The notes under the pieces are model-generated. The model saw nothing but the letters and a program-made list of their open reading frames with translations, was not told the DNA's origin and ran no database searches. Position numbers and translations under genes: made by a program. From Harmonia axyridis (lineage: Eukaryota; Arthropoda; Insecta; Coleoptera; Coccinellidae), in contig NC_059504.1 of NCBI RefSeq assembly GCF_914767665.1, positions 17,858,501 through 17,922,500 of the forward strand: DNA of 64,000 bases, read 5' to 3'. How positions within the stretch are numbered: position 1 is the stretch's first letter; every line of letters begins with the position of its first letter. Below are positions 12,986 through 23,985 of this stretch, piece after piece.

Positions 12986-13074
12986 TATTGCTAAGCTGGT
13001 AGAGTATCTTCTCCCATGAAAAAATAACAGTTTATCAATACTCGAAACTCGTGTTTATTTTGAAGCTTGGCAAA

Positions 13075-13225
13075 AAAAAAGTTGTATGGCACTGGCGATG
13101 GCATCTGTCACTCATTGGGTTCTCTGGCCATCAGTTGTGCCACAACCGACATACATGTCACTTCATTAAGAACTTCAGATTGGACAGACAAAGTTATATC
13201 ATCAGCAAACAAAATATCCAAATAT
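13075..13225 (-). mobile_element. LINE reverse transcriptase fragment with FADD box
   Basis: The minus-strand frame reads DILFADDITLSVQSE followed by ~20 further residues. FADD is the catalytic aspartate pair of reverse transcriptase. The fragment is short and ends in stops. The upstream PQG block was not found next to it. Confidence 0.7.
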
Positions 13226-13505
13226 TTTATCGATTTGATCATTGAAAAAATTATTTCATAATAAGCATTTACGCACACACGTCGATTCTAAATATACTGA
13301 GGTATGCGAATGTACGCCGAAGGAGGAGGGCTCTTTCTCCAAAAATGAAAATACAACTGCAAACTAACAACTAACTAACAGCAAATTGAGGGTCTACATT
13401 GTGCAGCATTTTTAAGATGTGGCTAGGGATACTCACAGTTAACAGCACTTTGGATCTAACTCGAGTAATATTCTGAAAAGCTTTTTCCCAATTTGATTTT
13501 CACTT

Positions 13506-13811
13506 TCACACATTCCAACCAACGAAAACCAGTACCCAATCCAAAGGAAAGTCTGGGATTATCCTAATTGAACTTCTCGGAAATTTATGTTCCAATCCAT
13601 CGCACCACGCTGGCGGTTTTTCGAGAAAGTGGCGAACAACACGTCTCATTATTCTTTGAGTGCGTTCATCCTGCCGGTGCAATAATTCAACTGCCATCCT
13701 CCCAGTAGACGCCATCATTAATCCATTACCGGCAGCGATGAATATCAAAGAGACAGCTCTAGGCAAGGTAGTCGGCCGATACAACTCTGTGTTCAGTTTG
13801 TAATATGGCAC
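13506..13811 (-). other. Unrecognised exon-like open frame, 101 codons
   Basis: The minus-strand frame has protein-like composition and no repeat partner in the window: PYYKLNTELYRPTTLPR, then a hydrophobic stretch ISLIFIAAGNGLMMAS-like at ~residues 21-36, then a charged block ELLHRQDERTQRIMRR. It starts after TTTAG (a possible splice acceptor) with a GTG, not an ATG, so if real it would be an internal exon. A clear donor is not visible at its 3' end (AATGTGTGAAAG). I cannot name the family. It could be a host gene exon or part of an unfamiliar element. Confidence 0.3.
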
Positions 13812-13974
13812 TCTAAATCAATTCAGACTTTTCCGTATTGGTATAGGTTTTTATTTATCGACGCTCGATAGTTGTAAGGTAACGGCATTTAATTGTTGTT
13901 GAATGAAGTGGATTCGACGATTCTCTTCTCTTCAAAAGTTGTACTTTACAGGTACATTGGACATTTGCTGCCTG

Positions 13975-14370
13975 GGATTTCCAAACTATCTGGAGTATTG
14001 AATGAGTATTCAATGATGAGGATAAGATAGCTAAGGAGGTTTCATTTCACTGCGACCTAATGGTCTATTGTGCCCCCCATCCGAGCTATTCTCTCCATAA
14101 CGTGATTTACAGATCGCATTCCAGTTCTAGAGTTCTAATGAACTGCAATATCTAAGATGGCTTCAAGGAGGCTAATTCCTCACTTCTACAAGTTTTGTGT
14201 CCAAAGCCAGTTTTGCTAGCGATGGCGAGGAATTCTGTCACTAGGTGATCCGGAGTTTTTCTTTCTCCCCACAGAATCTGCACTCGTCAATTTCTGTTAG
14301 ACCCATTCTTATGAGGTGTTTTCTGAGGCGACAATGCCCTGTGAGGATTCCAGTGAGGAGGTGATGATGA
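13975..14370 (-). mobile_element. LINE 3' end: RNase H / zinc-knuckle tail
   Basis: The minus strand encodes LTGILTGHCRLRKHLIRMGL followed by ECRFCGE, the GHCxLxxHLxxMGL…CxxC signature at the end of ORF2 in Jockey/I/Loa-group LINEs. A frameshift then breaks the PDHL motif. The rest is 3' UTR sharing the motif TTCTAATGAACT (read on +) with the other copies at 31.3, 40.8 and 58.7 kb. Confidence 0.8.
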
Positions 14371-14399
14371 GGATGAGATATTTTCTATTTTAAAAAAGG

Positions 14400-15215
14400 A
14401 ATTAGGAATCAGAGAGCTTGGTCCTCTCTGGCCAATTACCATCATCTGACCTTCCCAGCCAGGAGATGATGAAGAAAACTAGCATCAAGAAAACCTTCAC
14501 TCCGATGCTAAGTAGAGAAGAAAGAAGATTGGAAAAGTCAACAATCCCAGCTCTCAAAAAGAATACAATCAAATGGTATACAGAATTGAGTATTCGGGGC
14601 TGTCATCAAGTGTTCTCAATCGTTATAGGCCGCTATTTAAGTGTTTTTCAGACTGAGATCCTGTGAAGTGTGGAAATGAGCCTAGTAAAAAACATCAATG
14701 TGATATAGAAATACATTCCGACAGTCAGTCTGCAATCAAAGCATTGAGCTCACATATCATCAATTCTAAAATAGTATTGAAATGCCGAAAAATCTCAACG
14801 AAATGCAAAAATTACAAAGTCTGCTCAATCTGAGATCCAGTGACTCAAAAGAAATGGAGAGGCCAACACACTTACGAGAAAAGTAGCACACACTCCTATC
14901 ATTGATCCAGAGAATTTCTGTGGTATAGATAAATATACCTACAAGAAAGAGTTTCAGGAGAAGTAAAAAAGAAAAATATTTTGGCGTAATCTGCCTAGGT
15001 TGGATCATTACCAAAAGCTTCTCTTTAACTTTGCGATATCGAAGAAGTATCTGGTTCTTAGCAAGACTATGCTATATCTCATGAATCTCATGAAAATGAT
15101 TCTAGCAGAAAACGACGAATTCTGTGGGGAGGAGGAAGGAACTCCGGATCACCTGGTGACGGAATGCCCCGCCATCGCTAGCCAACGCACAAAATTCTTT
15201 GAATAAGAGACTTGT
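14400..15215 (+). mobile_element. LINE ORF2 C-terminus: RNase H domain and zinc knuckle
   Basis: In order: KSTIPALKKNTIKWYT (start of RNase H), a SVFQTEI block, HSDSQSAIKAL (with frameshift; the SDSQ catalytic motif) and finally AENDEFCGEEEGTPDHL…ECPAI at 15110-15180. Same family as the minus-strand copy ending 30 bp to the left, so the two are divergently oriented back to back. Several shifts and a deletion between the RNase H and knuckle parts make it dead. Confidence 0.8.
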
Positions 15216-15945
15216 CAAGCCTCACTTTGTTGTCCTATTTGGAAATTCCGGTCAATCAGAAATGTGATTCATTCATTCAATGCAACAATGAATTGACGTT
15301 CATATGACGTAACATCCGAGGTAACATCCTGATCATCAATTCACTATCAATATGGCATTCCACAGACAGAGGACCCAAAAAAGAAAGAAATATTTTGACG
15401 TAGTATTCACTCGCCTTGAACAGATACTTCCATTAATCTGAGCAGAATATTCGACTTTTAATTGCAGGGTTCAACGAATCAATAATATATTCGGGTTTTG
15501 TTTGTTTTGGTCAACGAATACAAAGCCGCACCTTATAAAGTAACATTATGAATAGGGTGATAACCGATGCATTCTCATTCTTGACCTGTATCTGTGTTCA
15601 AAACTGAACATGCCTGCAGCATTGCCTTGTGGAGTTAGCATTTTACTTTGTCATATTGATTGGTGTTGACTCAGATGCTACAAAATTGATTTTACACCAG
15701 AATGCACTTAGGTAGCCAGGAAACAAAGGAATCGAGCAGATATATTTGCCATTAATCAAATACAAATATAAGAAGGTCATGCTACTTATTACTGTTCAAC
15801 GGATATTTTAATGGTTGGACAAGCCTTGGAGTTAGTCTTCGGGAAAATTGAATATAAATATGTAGAAATGAGCAGTTACTCATCCAAATAATAACCCCAA
15901 TCGAGAGCTTTTCTTTTACAAGACATAATTTGGCTATGGTCAATA

Positions 15946-15950
<5 letters not shown>
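15216..15950. other. No feature recognised
   Basis: AT-rich sequence after the LINE tail, with no coding signal. Confidence 0.5.

Positions 15951-15998
<48 letters not shown>
15951..15998. repeat. (AT)n microsatellite
   Basis: About 24 uninterrupted AT units. Confidence 0.95.
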
Positions 15999-16005
<7 letters not shown>

Positions 16006-16142
16006 GACCATTATTAATAGTGAATTAAAAAGACCAAAGATATAAAAATGTTCTATATGAGAAATTGTATAATCTGAAAATGAATTACAAAAATAAAGCT
16101 ATCCTTTCGCGGTTATGATATTAATATTGTACTCTCCCATTC

Positions 16143-17064
16143 ACAGGGTGTTGTACAAGCTCTGTGACAAACTTTGACAGATTATAGTAGGGCTCATTTC
16201 AATTCGTCTGATTCGTTTTTGTTTTGAAACTTCATGTTTTTATTTCATTGATGGTCTTGAGCTCAGCACTGTTGGAGATACATAGATTGTACCAGTGAGA
16301 TAAGTAGCTGCTTGGTTAAATGCAAATTTCTCGAATAAATGGGTAGGTTCAAACCTCGTTCACGGGATCCCAATCTCTTAGATTTTTATTCATACGGACA
16401 TATGAAGGTGGACATTTCGAACAGAAATATTTTTCTTTGTTGAAAAAGGTTGCTACAATATTTAAAGTCGAACATATTTGTGGTTTTAACAAGAAAAATT
16501 TTTTTTTTAATTCTTGTAACTTCTAAACGAAAACGAATCAACCCTTCATTCATGGGAAGAAATTTTCGTAAGTAATTGCACAAGTGCATCAAAATTATCG
16601 AGGAAATTACCGATAATTTTGCATGACAGCGTTTGTCATAAAAACTGCACGAGTTCATTTTCATTTTTGGAAAAAATGAAAATTTTTTTTTCAAAGAAAA
16701 CACGCTGGAATGCGAAATTATCTGGTCATTTTGATGCACGAGTGTAATTCGGGGGAATATTTCCCGAATAAACTGTTAACTTGTCAAAGTGACATAGATT
16801 CCATAGATTCGAACTGTGTAAGATGCATAGAAACTATGCATCTATGAACAGAACAATTATCGCAGTGCAGTTTCGCTTCCTACAATGCAATTATCGCTGT
16901 AATTTTCGATAATTGTTCTCCATATACATAGAATTTTTGACAGGAGGGAAATATTCGCTGTAATTTTCGATAATTGTTCTCCATATACATGGAATTTTTG
17001 ACAGGAGGGAAATATTCAGAATGAATGCAGCTATCAGGCAATAGAACTTGTACAACATCCTTTA
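16143..17064. mobile_element. Putative TIR element with short ends and internal tandem repeat
   Basis: The left end ACAGGGTGTTGTACAAG and the right end CTTGTACAACATCCTT are inverted 16-mers about 920 bp apart. Inside are a palindrome at 16748-16770 (ATTCGGG…CCCGAAT), one at 16821-16843, a hairpin near 16588-16622 and two 61-bp tandem units. No transposase is present. The target-site duplication is not clear. Confidence 0.45.
16895..17016 (+). repeat. 61-bp unit in two tandem copies
   Basis: Units 16895-16955 and 16956-17016 are nearly identical (one difference seen, TACATAG versus TACATGG). The high identity implies a recent duplication within an otherwise decayed element. Confidence 0.9.
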
Positions 17065-17783
17065 TAAGCTGTTAATCGAATGCAACTACGATCTCAACTA
17101 TTCATCATAACACTATACGACCCGTTTCCAATCGAAATGTAATAACATCACTACATGACAAATATTAACACAGCTCCATATTGATATTGACGGAAACAAT
17201 GAAGTTCATCGGTTGACAATAGGCTTATGTCATCCAATTTCGGATGATTTATACTCAGATAAGGTCTATAATATTTCACCGTACAGGAGTATGTTATGAG
17301 AGATATATACTGAAAAGGTACGTCGAACATTGTGAATTATGTTGTTATGAAGCTACAACGGGGCCTATAAGCTATTAAAGCAAACTGTTGTTTATGCGTT
17401 CTCTACCTATTGATCAAGATATTTGTTAGTTTAAAGTTCATTATCACTCTATGCGAATATGTGCGGTATAAAATAACGAATACCTTATAACAATTATAAG
17501 TATATTTCAGTTGAAGGTAATGTTCATGATGCCAAACGACCATTATGAATCAGCAAATTAAAGAAAAGAGCGTGTTCAATATTTTCATAAATTTAGATTA
17601 TATTATAGGTAGAACTTTATTTGTTTATATAAAGTAATTACTGAAATGTTTATACCACCATTCAAATGGATCATTAGATAAGAAATCCTCATCAGATTAT
17701 AATAATCTCATTAAATGAAATATCACAAAATTCTGTGGTCTCAAATAGGTGCATAATGAACACAGGTTGTTGAAAAAACTTAC
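17065..17783. other. Probable intron-side sequence, no other feature
   Basis: AT-rich. If the exon at 17784-17885 is real, this lies just inside the intron downstream of its donor on the minus strand. Confidence 0.4.
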
Positions 17784-17885
17784 CCCTGATAAAGTTTTCA
17801 GTTCGCCTAACCATTCATTGAGCAACTGTTCGGGATCAGCCTCAGGATCTGAATCAGGATCATCATCGTTGCTGATCTTACTCAT
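17784..17885 (-). CDS. Short host coding exon, MRL family-like (pico/lamellipodin N-terminus)
   Basis: Thirty-four codons beginning ATG, very acidic (residues 6-20 rich in D and E with DPDSDPEADPE), followed by LLNEWLGELKTLSG. The exon ends exactly at GGG|GTAAGT, a consensus donor in phase 0, and the ATG is preceded by TTCCATTCCAG, a plausible acceptor. The WLGEL motif after an acidic run is what lamellipodin/RIAM/Mig10 proteins (Drosophila pico) carry at their N-terminus before the Ras-associating and PH domains. They bind Ena/VASP and small GTPases at the leading edge. The next exon (expected DVDLDAILGEL-like) was not found in the window on this strand. The name rests on a short motif; an unrelated acidic protein is possible. 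The reading frame shows no damage, unlike its surroundings. Confidence 0.5.
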
Positions 17886-17998
17886 CTGGAATGGAATTTG
17901 AAATCAGTAAAACCCAGTATCAAATGTGAAATTGTGAAGAAAAACTGCTATAGGGAGAGATTAGGTTGTTTGAATATTATCATCGTATACGGAGATAA

Positions 17999-18295
17999 AG
18001 GGTTTTCTAATAAGAGGTTTTATTTTGAATGGTCCGCTATCTAGCACTACGCCATTTATAAAAATGGAAAGGTACACGCTTCAGCAACTCATTGAAAATG
18101 TTAAAATTCACTTAAAAAATGGTGGAAATGTTGGAGTCACAGTTTGCAAAACTTTTGGGTCATAGTCAAGCATCTTCTTCGCCAGCAATAGTAGAACTGT
18201 TGAAAAAATTTGAGCAGTTGAGACAAGTTAGTGATGTGAAGAATCTGAATTACTTTTGAGTCGTCGTAAAGCATCTTCTAGACCGGCAATTGTGA
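17999..18295 (+). mobile_element. Mariner-superfamily fragment (MERYTLQQ-type), 5' end
   Basis: Starts with a terminal sequence (GGGTTTTCTAATAAGAGG) shared with 38423. It is followed by an ATG leader and MERYTLQQLIENVK, then paired-like DNA-binding residues (RQVSDVKN) in shifted frames. A second, partly repeated RRKASSRPAIV-type block follows at 18255-18295. It is abruptly joined to a Tc1-like element. Non-coding relic. Confidence 0.65.
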
Positions 18296-19455
18296 ACTGG
18301 AAAAAAATCTTGAAGGTTTTTCATATCAACAATTTTTGTTACTTAAATATTGTAGACGTTTTCTGCGAGTGTTTTAAATTTTACAACAAGCCAGCTGGTC
18401 GAGGTGATCCAAAGTCGATGTACGAACAGAAATCCAACCACTGTTATGAGATGTTTTCACGCATGGTTTGATAATGCCCAAAATCGAAGAAGAGTAGGCA
18501 CCGGATGTCGAAGGGGCTCAACTGAAGTTCTACATCTGAGACTTATGGTTTTAGAGACCGATTTGCGACATCTCGATCTTTGGCTGATGAGTGGTTAGGA
18601 GAACAAGGTCAATCAGTAACTCTTCAAACGATTAACTGCCGGATAAGGTCTTTTGGTTTACAGCATTATCGACCCCATCGTGTGTTACCTCTGACGGTTG
18701 AGCATCGCCGGCAACGAATACAGTGGTGCAGATAAAGTCATCATTGAAATGTGGAATAGCATCAGACCGTCTGTTCTGATGGTTCTCGATTCTCTTTGGC
18801 CGAAAAATAGTTAGACGGAGAGAAAGACCTAAACCTCAGTTTGATGTTGAGCGTCATGTACACCGGACAGTAGGCTTTATGGTATGGAGTGCTATTGCAC
18901 ATGCAAGTAGGTTACCTTTAGTCTTTATTCGAGGAAACATGACAGCACTGCGTTACCTTCAAGTAATAGTGAAGGCATATGTTTTCCCTTACTTTAACCG
19001 GCTCGAGAATCCATTATTTCAGCCAAATAATGCCCGACCTCATGTTGCCAGAGTAAGTTTAAACTTGTGACCCATGTGAATATTTTGCCATGGCCGCCCA
19101 GATCCCCCGATGTTTCACCCATAGAGCATGTTTGGAACATCATGGGTAGAAGGCTTGGAAATTTACCCTAGCCTCCACGGACTTTGGCGGCTCTGATACA
19201 TGAAGTACAGGTAACTTGGGATAGTATCCCTCAGGAAGGAATAGACCATCTTATTGCATCAATGCCGAGACGTGTTGGGAGTGTATAGATAATCGCAGAG
19301 GACAAAAACTTTATGAAGAAATTTATTGAAAAAATAATTATAAACCCTTCATTTTTTTCTGCGAATTTCAATCATTCACTCGTTGCTATACTATCTATGT
19401 TTCATCGACAAAAAAAAATTTCAAATTTATACAACTCCTTCTGGGTGTTGCAGTT
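18296..19455 (+). mobile_element. Tc1-like element, copy 1 (deleted N-terminus)
   Basis: Aligns along its length with the minus-strand copy at 27.5-28.8 kb. Visible transposase pieces: FDNAQNRRRVGTG, RSFGLQHYRPH, FSDGSRFS (first catalytic D kept), QPNNARPHVAR (second catalytic D changed to N) and SPIEHVWNIMGRRLGN (E kept). Relative to copy 2 about 100 bp is missing at 18420 (TCGATGT joined to ACGAACAG), removing the start of the DNA-binding domain. Stops and shifts are present. The 3' terminal region (19360-19455) matches the terminal sequence of copy 2. Confidence 0.8.
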
Positions 19456-20335
19456 TCTTTGTCAGTTAGTATATTTTTATATCACACAATTACATTATTT
19501 TGTTCAATCGCTTATTTCTAATGTGAAGTTTATCCATACTTCTTATAATATAAAGAGATATATCAATACACAATTGACGTAATGGGAAATAACCAGAATT
19601 CCTCAGTTCTCGCTGAATAATGCAGCAATTTTCCACTCCGACCCAACACCAGAACGCCATAGAACATTATCCCGATCCGTCTTCATTTCTCGCTCAAATT
19701 TTACGATTCGAAATAAAACCCCAGGCCAATATCTATAAAAGATCCATATCATTCTAACGCCGTGTCACATCCATCTCCCATTCTTTCGGAACAAAGACAG
19801 TTACGAGTACAATGTGTTTAAACTGTGGTATAGTTTCACACACACTTGCTCCAAAGTTTTCCGGTTTAATATGACATCGTAAAAACTTATATGGAGGCTA
19901 TTTATGTAAGCGTGGATTTCGAATGTACCGGGAATTTCTACGACCAAACCGTAGTTTTATTTCTTTGGAAGTTGGGGAGTTTGATATTATGCGCTCTCCT
20001 GTGCATCGGGATGGTATTCGATACATTCAGATTTTACATTAGTTCCAGTGGTGTTAAGTACAGAAAAAGTATTAATGAAAATTGAACTTAGTTTTTTAGT
20101 TGCCACATTCCCACATAAGGTTGTACACCACACTTTGACTTTCCATGCCAAGCAGAAATTAACTTTAAAGCTCCGCATAGAAAAACCCTATTCGAATGAA
20201 AAATTCAATGTTTTTTTGTTTATAACACTTGAAGAAATATTGCATTTTATGAATGCTAAGGTTTTTCAATTAAAAATTTTACAATTTAAAATGTTTTTGA
20301 TGGCACAACTGCGTTTTATTTTTTGACATTTTTTA
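19456..20335. other. No feature recognised
   Basis: A less AT-rich part at 19590-19900 looks unique but has no recognised protein. Confidence 0.4.
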
Positions 20336-20400
20336 AAGTCATTTGTGGTCAGTAGGCCATTTAATCATGGAAAGATACACGATTTGATGAAACAATTTAA
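20336..20400 (+). mobile_element. Possible short MERYT-type mariner leader
   Basis: ATGGAAAGATACACG at ~20368 is the exact start used by the MERYT-type transposase and is preceded by a similar leader, but the next codons are stops and the similarity ends. A very short relic at best. Confidence 0.3.
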
Positions 20401-22260
20401 CAATTTCTGAACGTTATTGGAGAATGTATCTTTTCAATATCAGATGGCAGAACATGCTGAAAACAAATGACTAATGTAATATAAAAAAATAATACACAGT
20501 GCGTTGCCATTATAAGCACTTCAAATTATTCAATTCCTATTGAAAAAGCCCTAACTAACCTAACCTACTAGACACAAATGTCTTCAGAAATATCAATTAT
20601 CCTATTGAAAACCCTCTACATCAACTGATCTGAATTTGTTTGTTTCTAGTGATAAAAAAATTTCGAACAAAATCATTCATAAAATTTATTTAAACCATAT
20701 ACCATTGGACTAAGGAATAATAAATAGTATTCAATTCAATTTTAATGAAAATAATAATAATAATTCATTCACCATAAAAACAATCATCAATATAAATCTA
20801 AAACAATGTTATAATCGATTGAATAACTAACTAATTTCTTATTTGTTCTAACACTGTTATCTTTACTATATGCCAATTTTCCCCCATATAACTGATAACA
20901 AACAAATTGTTGAAAAATGGAATTGTAATTATGTAAATTCATTGGAATTGAATTTGTGATGATCACAAACTCTTCCTATTTTCAAGTTCACATGTACCAA
21001 CAAAATGAAAGTCGAAATTTCTGTAGGACGAACTATGAAACATGAAAACGATATTCAAGCGAATGAGTTCATGTCTCAGACCAGAATAATACAATAACAG
21101 AACACAAAATAACAGATTCTGACTATCAAGTGAAAAGGAGCCTCATCACTCATAAAGATTATTGCGTTTTTACACTCTTTGTCCAGTGAGGGGATCTCAG
21201 AATCCCTTCAGGCTAGAAGAAAATTTATAGCACATTTTCGGACTCGGTTTTTGATAGAATCACCCTGGTGAAAACGGCAACCTCATAAATTCAGCTGTTT
21301 TCAAGTTATAGATTGGAGAATACTATAATAATAGTCGTAGTCAATTGGAACGAAATCTTTCATGAACAAGCTCATATCATTATCGAGGTCACATGTGCCA
21401 AGCAATGCCAAGCCAACGAAACAATACCGATTTTTTTCAGGACAAAATAAGAAACTTAAAAATAAAATGAAAAGTGGATAATATGTGCTAGGACCACAAT
21501 AACAGAATAATAGATCAAAAAATAACAGAATAACAGGTTATTAAAAACGGTCAACAACAGAATGAAAAATACCAAAATGAGGAAATAGCAAATAAGACAT
21601 GACTTATAAAAATTAAATCTATACCCAATTTTCAAACCGAACATTAGGAGAACCGAACTTCTCCATAATTGTCATTCTTCCAAAAATTCCTTACCACCCA
21701 ACGAACATTTCGCTTATTCATCACCGAATCACGTTTCCCATCGTCTATTGTTCGAAACTTGTAAACGCTATTCCTGGAAACACGACCATATGGTCATCGG
21801 TATCATCGCCCATACTTTTTCGAAAAGTTCCCGAGCTCTCTCGCTCTCCTCACCTCTCCTCGGCCTACTCCGTTATATTTTTACGCATATCTGCCCACGG
21901 CCACGGGTGTGGGCACCTTGATGTCGTTTCATGAATGGGACCTGAGGTGGCTCGATCTATTTTGTTTTATGGTTGTCACACTGGTCAACGTTGATGGATG
22001 GAAGTGATTCGCGTACGAATGTAGCCGGTTCTTTTGCACAGACGCGTCGTAAATCACTTTCGCTCATTTAAGTCCTAATGGTCCATATGGAACACAAGAG
22101 AATTTATTTCAAGTGTAAGAAGGGGCTGGAAAATGTAGAGTCATCTGATGGTGGAATTGTCCGATTGAATTCATGAAGGAAGTAACTGGAGAATATATGG
22201 TGTCATTGTTGAGATAATCTACGATCGATAGAGATCTGTTTGTATTGGGATGGCAGTACT
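20401..22260. other. No gene; weak internal repeat
   Basis: Two AT-rich stretches rich in AATAACAG words (21095-21120 and 21500-21545) are similar to each other. A GC-richer block at 21800-22080 is unique and without recognised coding content; it could be regulatory. Confidence 0.4.
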
Positions 22261-22618
22261 TCATTAGATGGGATGTCTTAAGGTTGGCTACAGAACCCAC
22301 CGTTTCTTCAAGTCTTCGATGCTTTTTTCTTTATTATGGGCCCGTAACCTACTGACAATAGGCTTGTATATATCATTAGGTTTGGTAGAATACTGTTGAA
22401 ACAATCTCCAATCGAGAGCGATGTATGTGTCGTTTTCAGGTTTGGTGTTATTCACGCCAGTTATTCATTAGATGAGATGTTCGAAGGTTGGCTACAGCTT
22501 CTTTAAGTATCTTCGTTGATATCCTGATTTCATTTGGAAAATCTTTTCTCTTTAATATGGGCCCGTAACCTTCATGAAATAGACTTCTATCAACACCTTA
22601 AGGTTGGCAAAAATGTTG
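22261..22618 (+). repeat. Imperfect tandem duplication, ~204-bp unit
   Basis: TCATTAGATG…AAGGTTGGCTACAG…ATGGGCCCGTAACCT occurs at 22261-22350 and again at 22465-22571, with the following AATAG(G/A)CTT part also shared. The second unit ends where the mariner at 22622 begins. Confidence 0.7.
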
Positions 22619-22621
22619 ATA

Positions 22622-23985
22622 ATAGGTATACAACTTTGCTTCCGCTGTTAAGTAGTAGTCGAAATAAATAGATCGTAGATGTCAAACAATGAGTTAGGGT
22701 ATTTGTAAACATAACGCTATCGAAATATTAGTCGATATAAGCCTGCATCATAAAGTTATTCTCCATTAAACATGTCAACCCACGAGCCAAATTCTCGTCA
22801 TTTGCGGGAGGTTTTAATTTTCTGATTGAATATAAAGAAATCTGCGAATGCTCTCAAGTACTTATGCTGCTATTAGCGAAAGAACGTGCCGAGAGTATTC
22901 ACAAGTCAGGAATTTCTGCTTAGACAGTATTTAATTGAATAAATAGCATTATATGTTTTGAAATATAACTAGATCTAACCAACAACTGAAGTGTTTTCAT
23001 CTGGAAAATCATGCTCAGGAACTTCCAAATTTAAAGGTGCTGGGCCTTTTTTAATACGTCCAGAAGCATCATAATTTGATCAGTGACAGAGATAGTAGTA
23101 GCCTCCAAATTCACCAGAGTTGGCAATAGGTACACATCCTAAGAGGGTACATACCCCAAGAACAACCAACCATTCAGGTCTCTTAACTCTATAATTATCG
23201 TGTTGTGGTTCTCTAAGAGAATTTACAGTAACACTTTGTTCAGCTAATATTTCGGAACCTGTCCTATGCCTCACGAAAAGTGGTTTACCTCTCCATTTGA
23301 AAGTAACTGATTTTCCCTCAGGTATATCTGACAACTTGATTTCTATCTTTGCCGAGGCCAATACATCGCACTCATACGAATTGAGTTACTACAGCTTTAG
23401 CAGAATATGCTCCAGAGACTGCGGCAGCTCCTGCTATCAAATAAGTTTTTCTAGATACTTCAGAGTTTTCACTTTTTACATTAGGATCTTTCGTAGAGGT
23501 CCTTCTGTAATCAGTGAAATCTGGAACTTTTATATCAGTGTGAGCCCATCGTAGTTGCGATGACACAGTTGGGCCGCAGGTAACGGCAACGTTTCCATCA
23601 AGTAGTACATTCCCCAAATTTAAACCTTTGGATGGTAGGGTTGTAGCTTTTTTAGAGATCCTCCTTTTTTCAAATTGTTAGAGACCAGCAGGCTTGCACT
23701 TTTCAAATAGGAGGATACGTTAGGCTTTAACATTGTGGGATTGTATAAATATTTTACAGGTGATCTAATCTGTCTGAACGCTTCAATTTATGACGTCGAA
23801 GACCAGTATGAAGGTGGAAGAGAGAAGGTTTTCGAAGATGCAGAATTGGAGCCATTACTTAATCAAGACTTGTGTCAAACGCAACAAGAGTTGGCAGGAT
23901 CATTGGGAGTAACGCAACAAGCCATTTCAAAACGCCTGAAAGTCATGGAAATGATTCAGAAACAAGGAAATTGGGTACCTATGTA
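22622..23985 (+). mobile_element. Mariner (mauritiana-type) copy 2, split by a retropseudogene
   Basis: Left part 22622-22896 has the 5' terminal repeat (AGGTATACAACTTTGCTTCC) and the transposase start (STHEPNSRHLREVLIF-like). Right part 23773-23985 resumes with GREKVFEDAELEPLL, TQQELAGSLGVTQQAISKRL and MIQKQGNWVP, then ends abruptly; the catalytic half and 3' repeat are missing. The gap between the parts is filled by an 880-bp Rieske gene retrocopy, so only a few bases of mariner are lost at the junction. Confidence 0.85.
22975..23733 (-). pseudogene. Rieske iron-sulfur protein (cytochrome bc1 subunit) retropseudogene
   Basis: The minus strand reads through an entire intronless Rieske (UQCRFS1-type) protein. 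A presequence starts ATG at 23733, then SSQLRWAHTDIKVPDFTDYRR, the single membrane anchor region ending SAKAVVTQFV, then DVLASAKIEIKLSDIPEGK, the cluster-binding boxes (CTLLGC and YYYLCH) and GRIKKGPAPLNLEVP to a TAG at 22975-22977. The first box has L where CTHLGC has the histidine ligand, so one [2Fe-2S] ligand is missing. A TGA sits between CH and S of the second box. Frameshifts occur near 23650 and 23366. No introns and the insertion inside a mariner mark it as a processed copy. No poly(A) tract remains. Confidence 0.92.

Noticed and set aside
16386..16739. 117-codon minus frame
   Set aside because: Lies inside a TIR element made of hairpins and A/T runs; the residues follow the base composition (K, F, N rich).
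20110..20140. GGTTGTACACCACAC resembling a mariner terminal repeat
   Set aside because: Only ~12 bases match and no mariner coding sequence or second terminus lies nearby.
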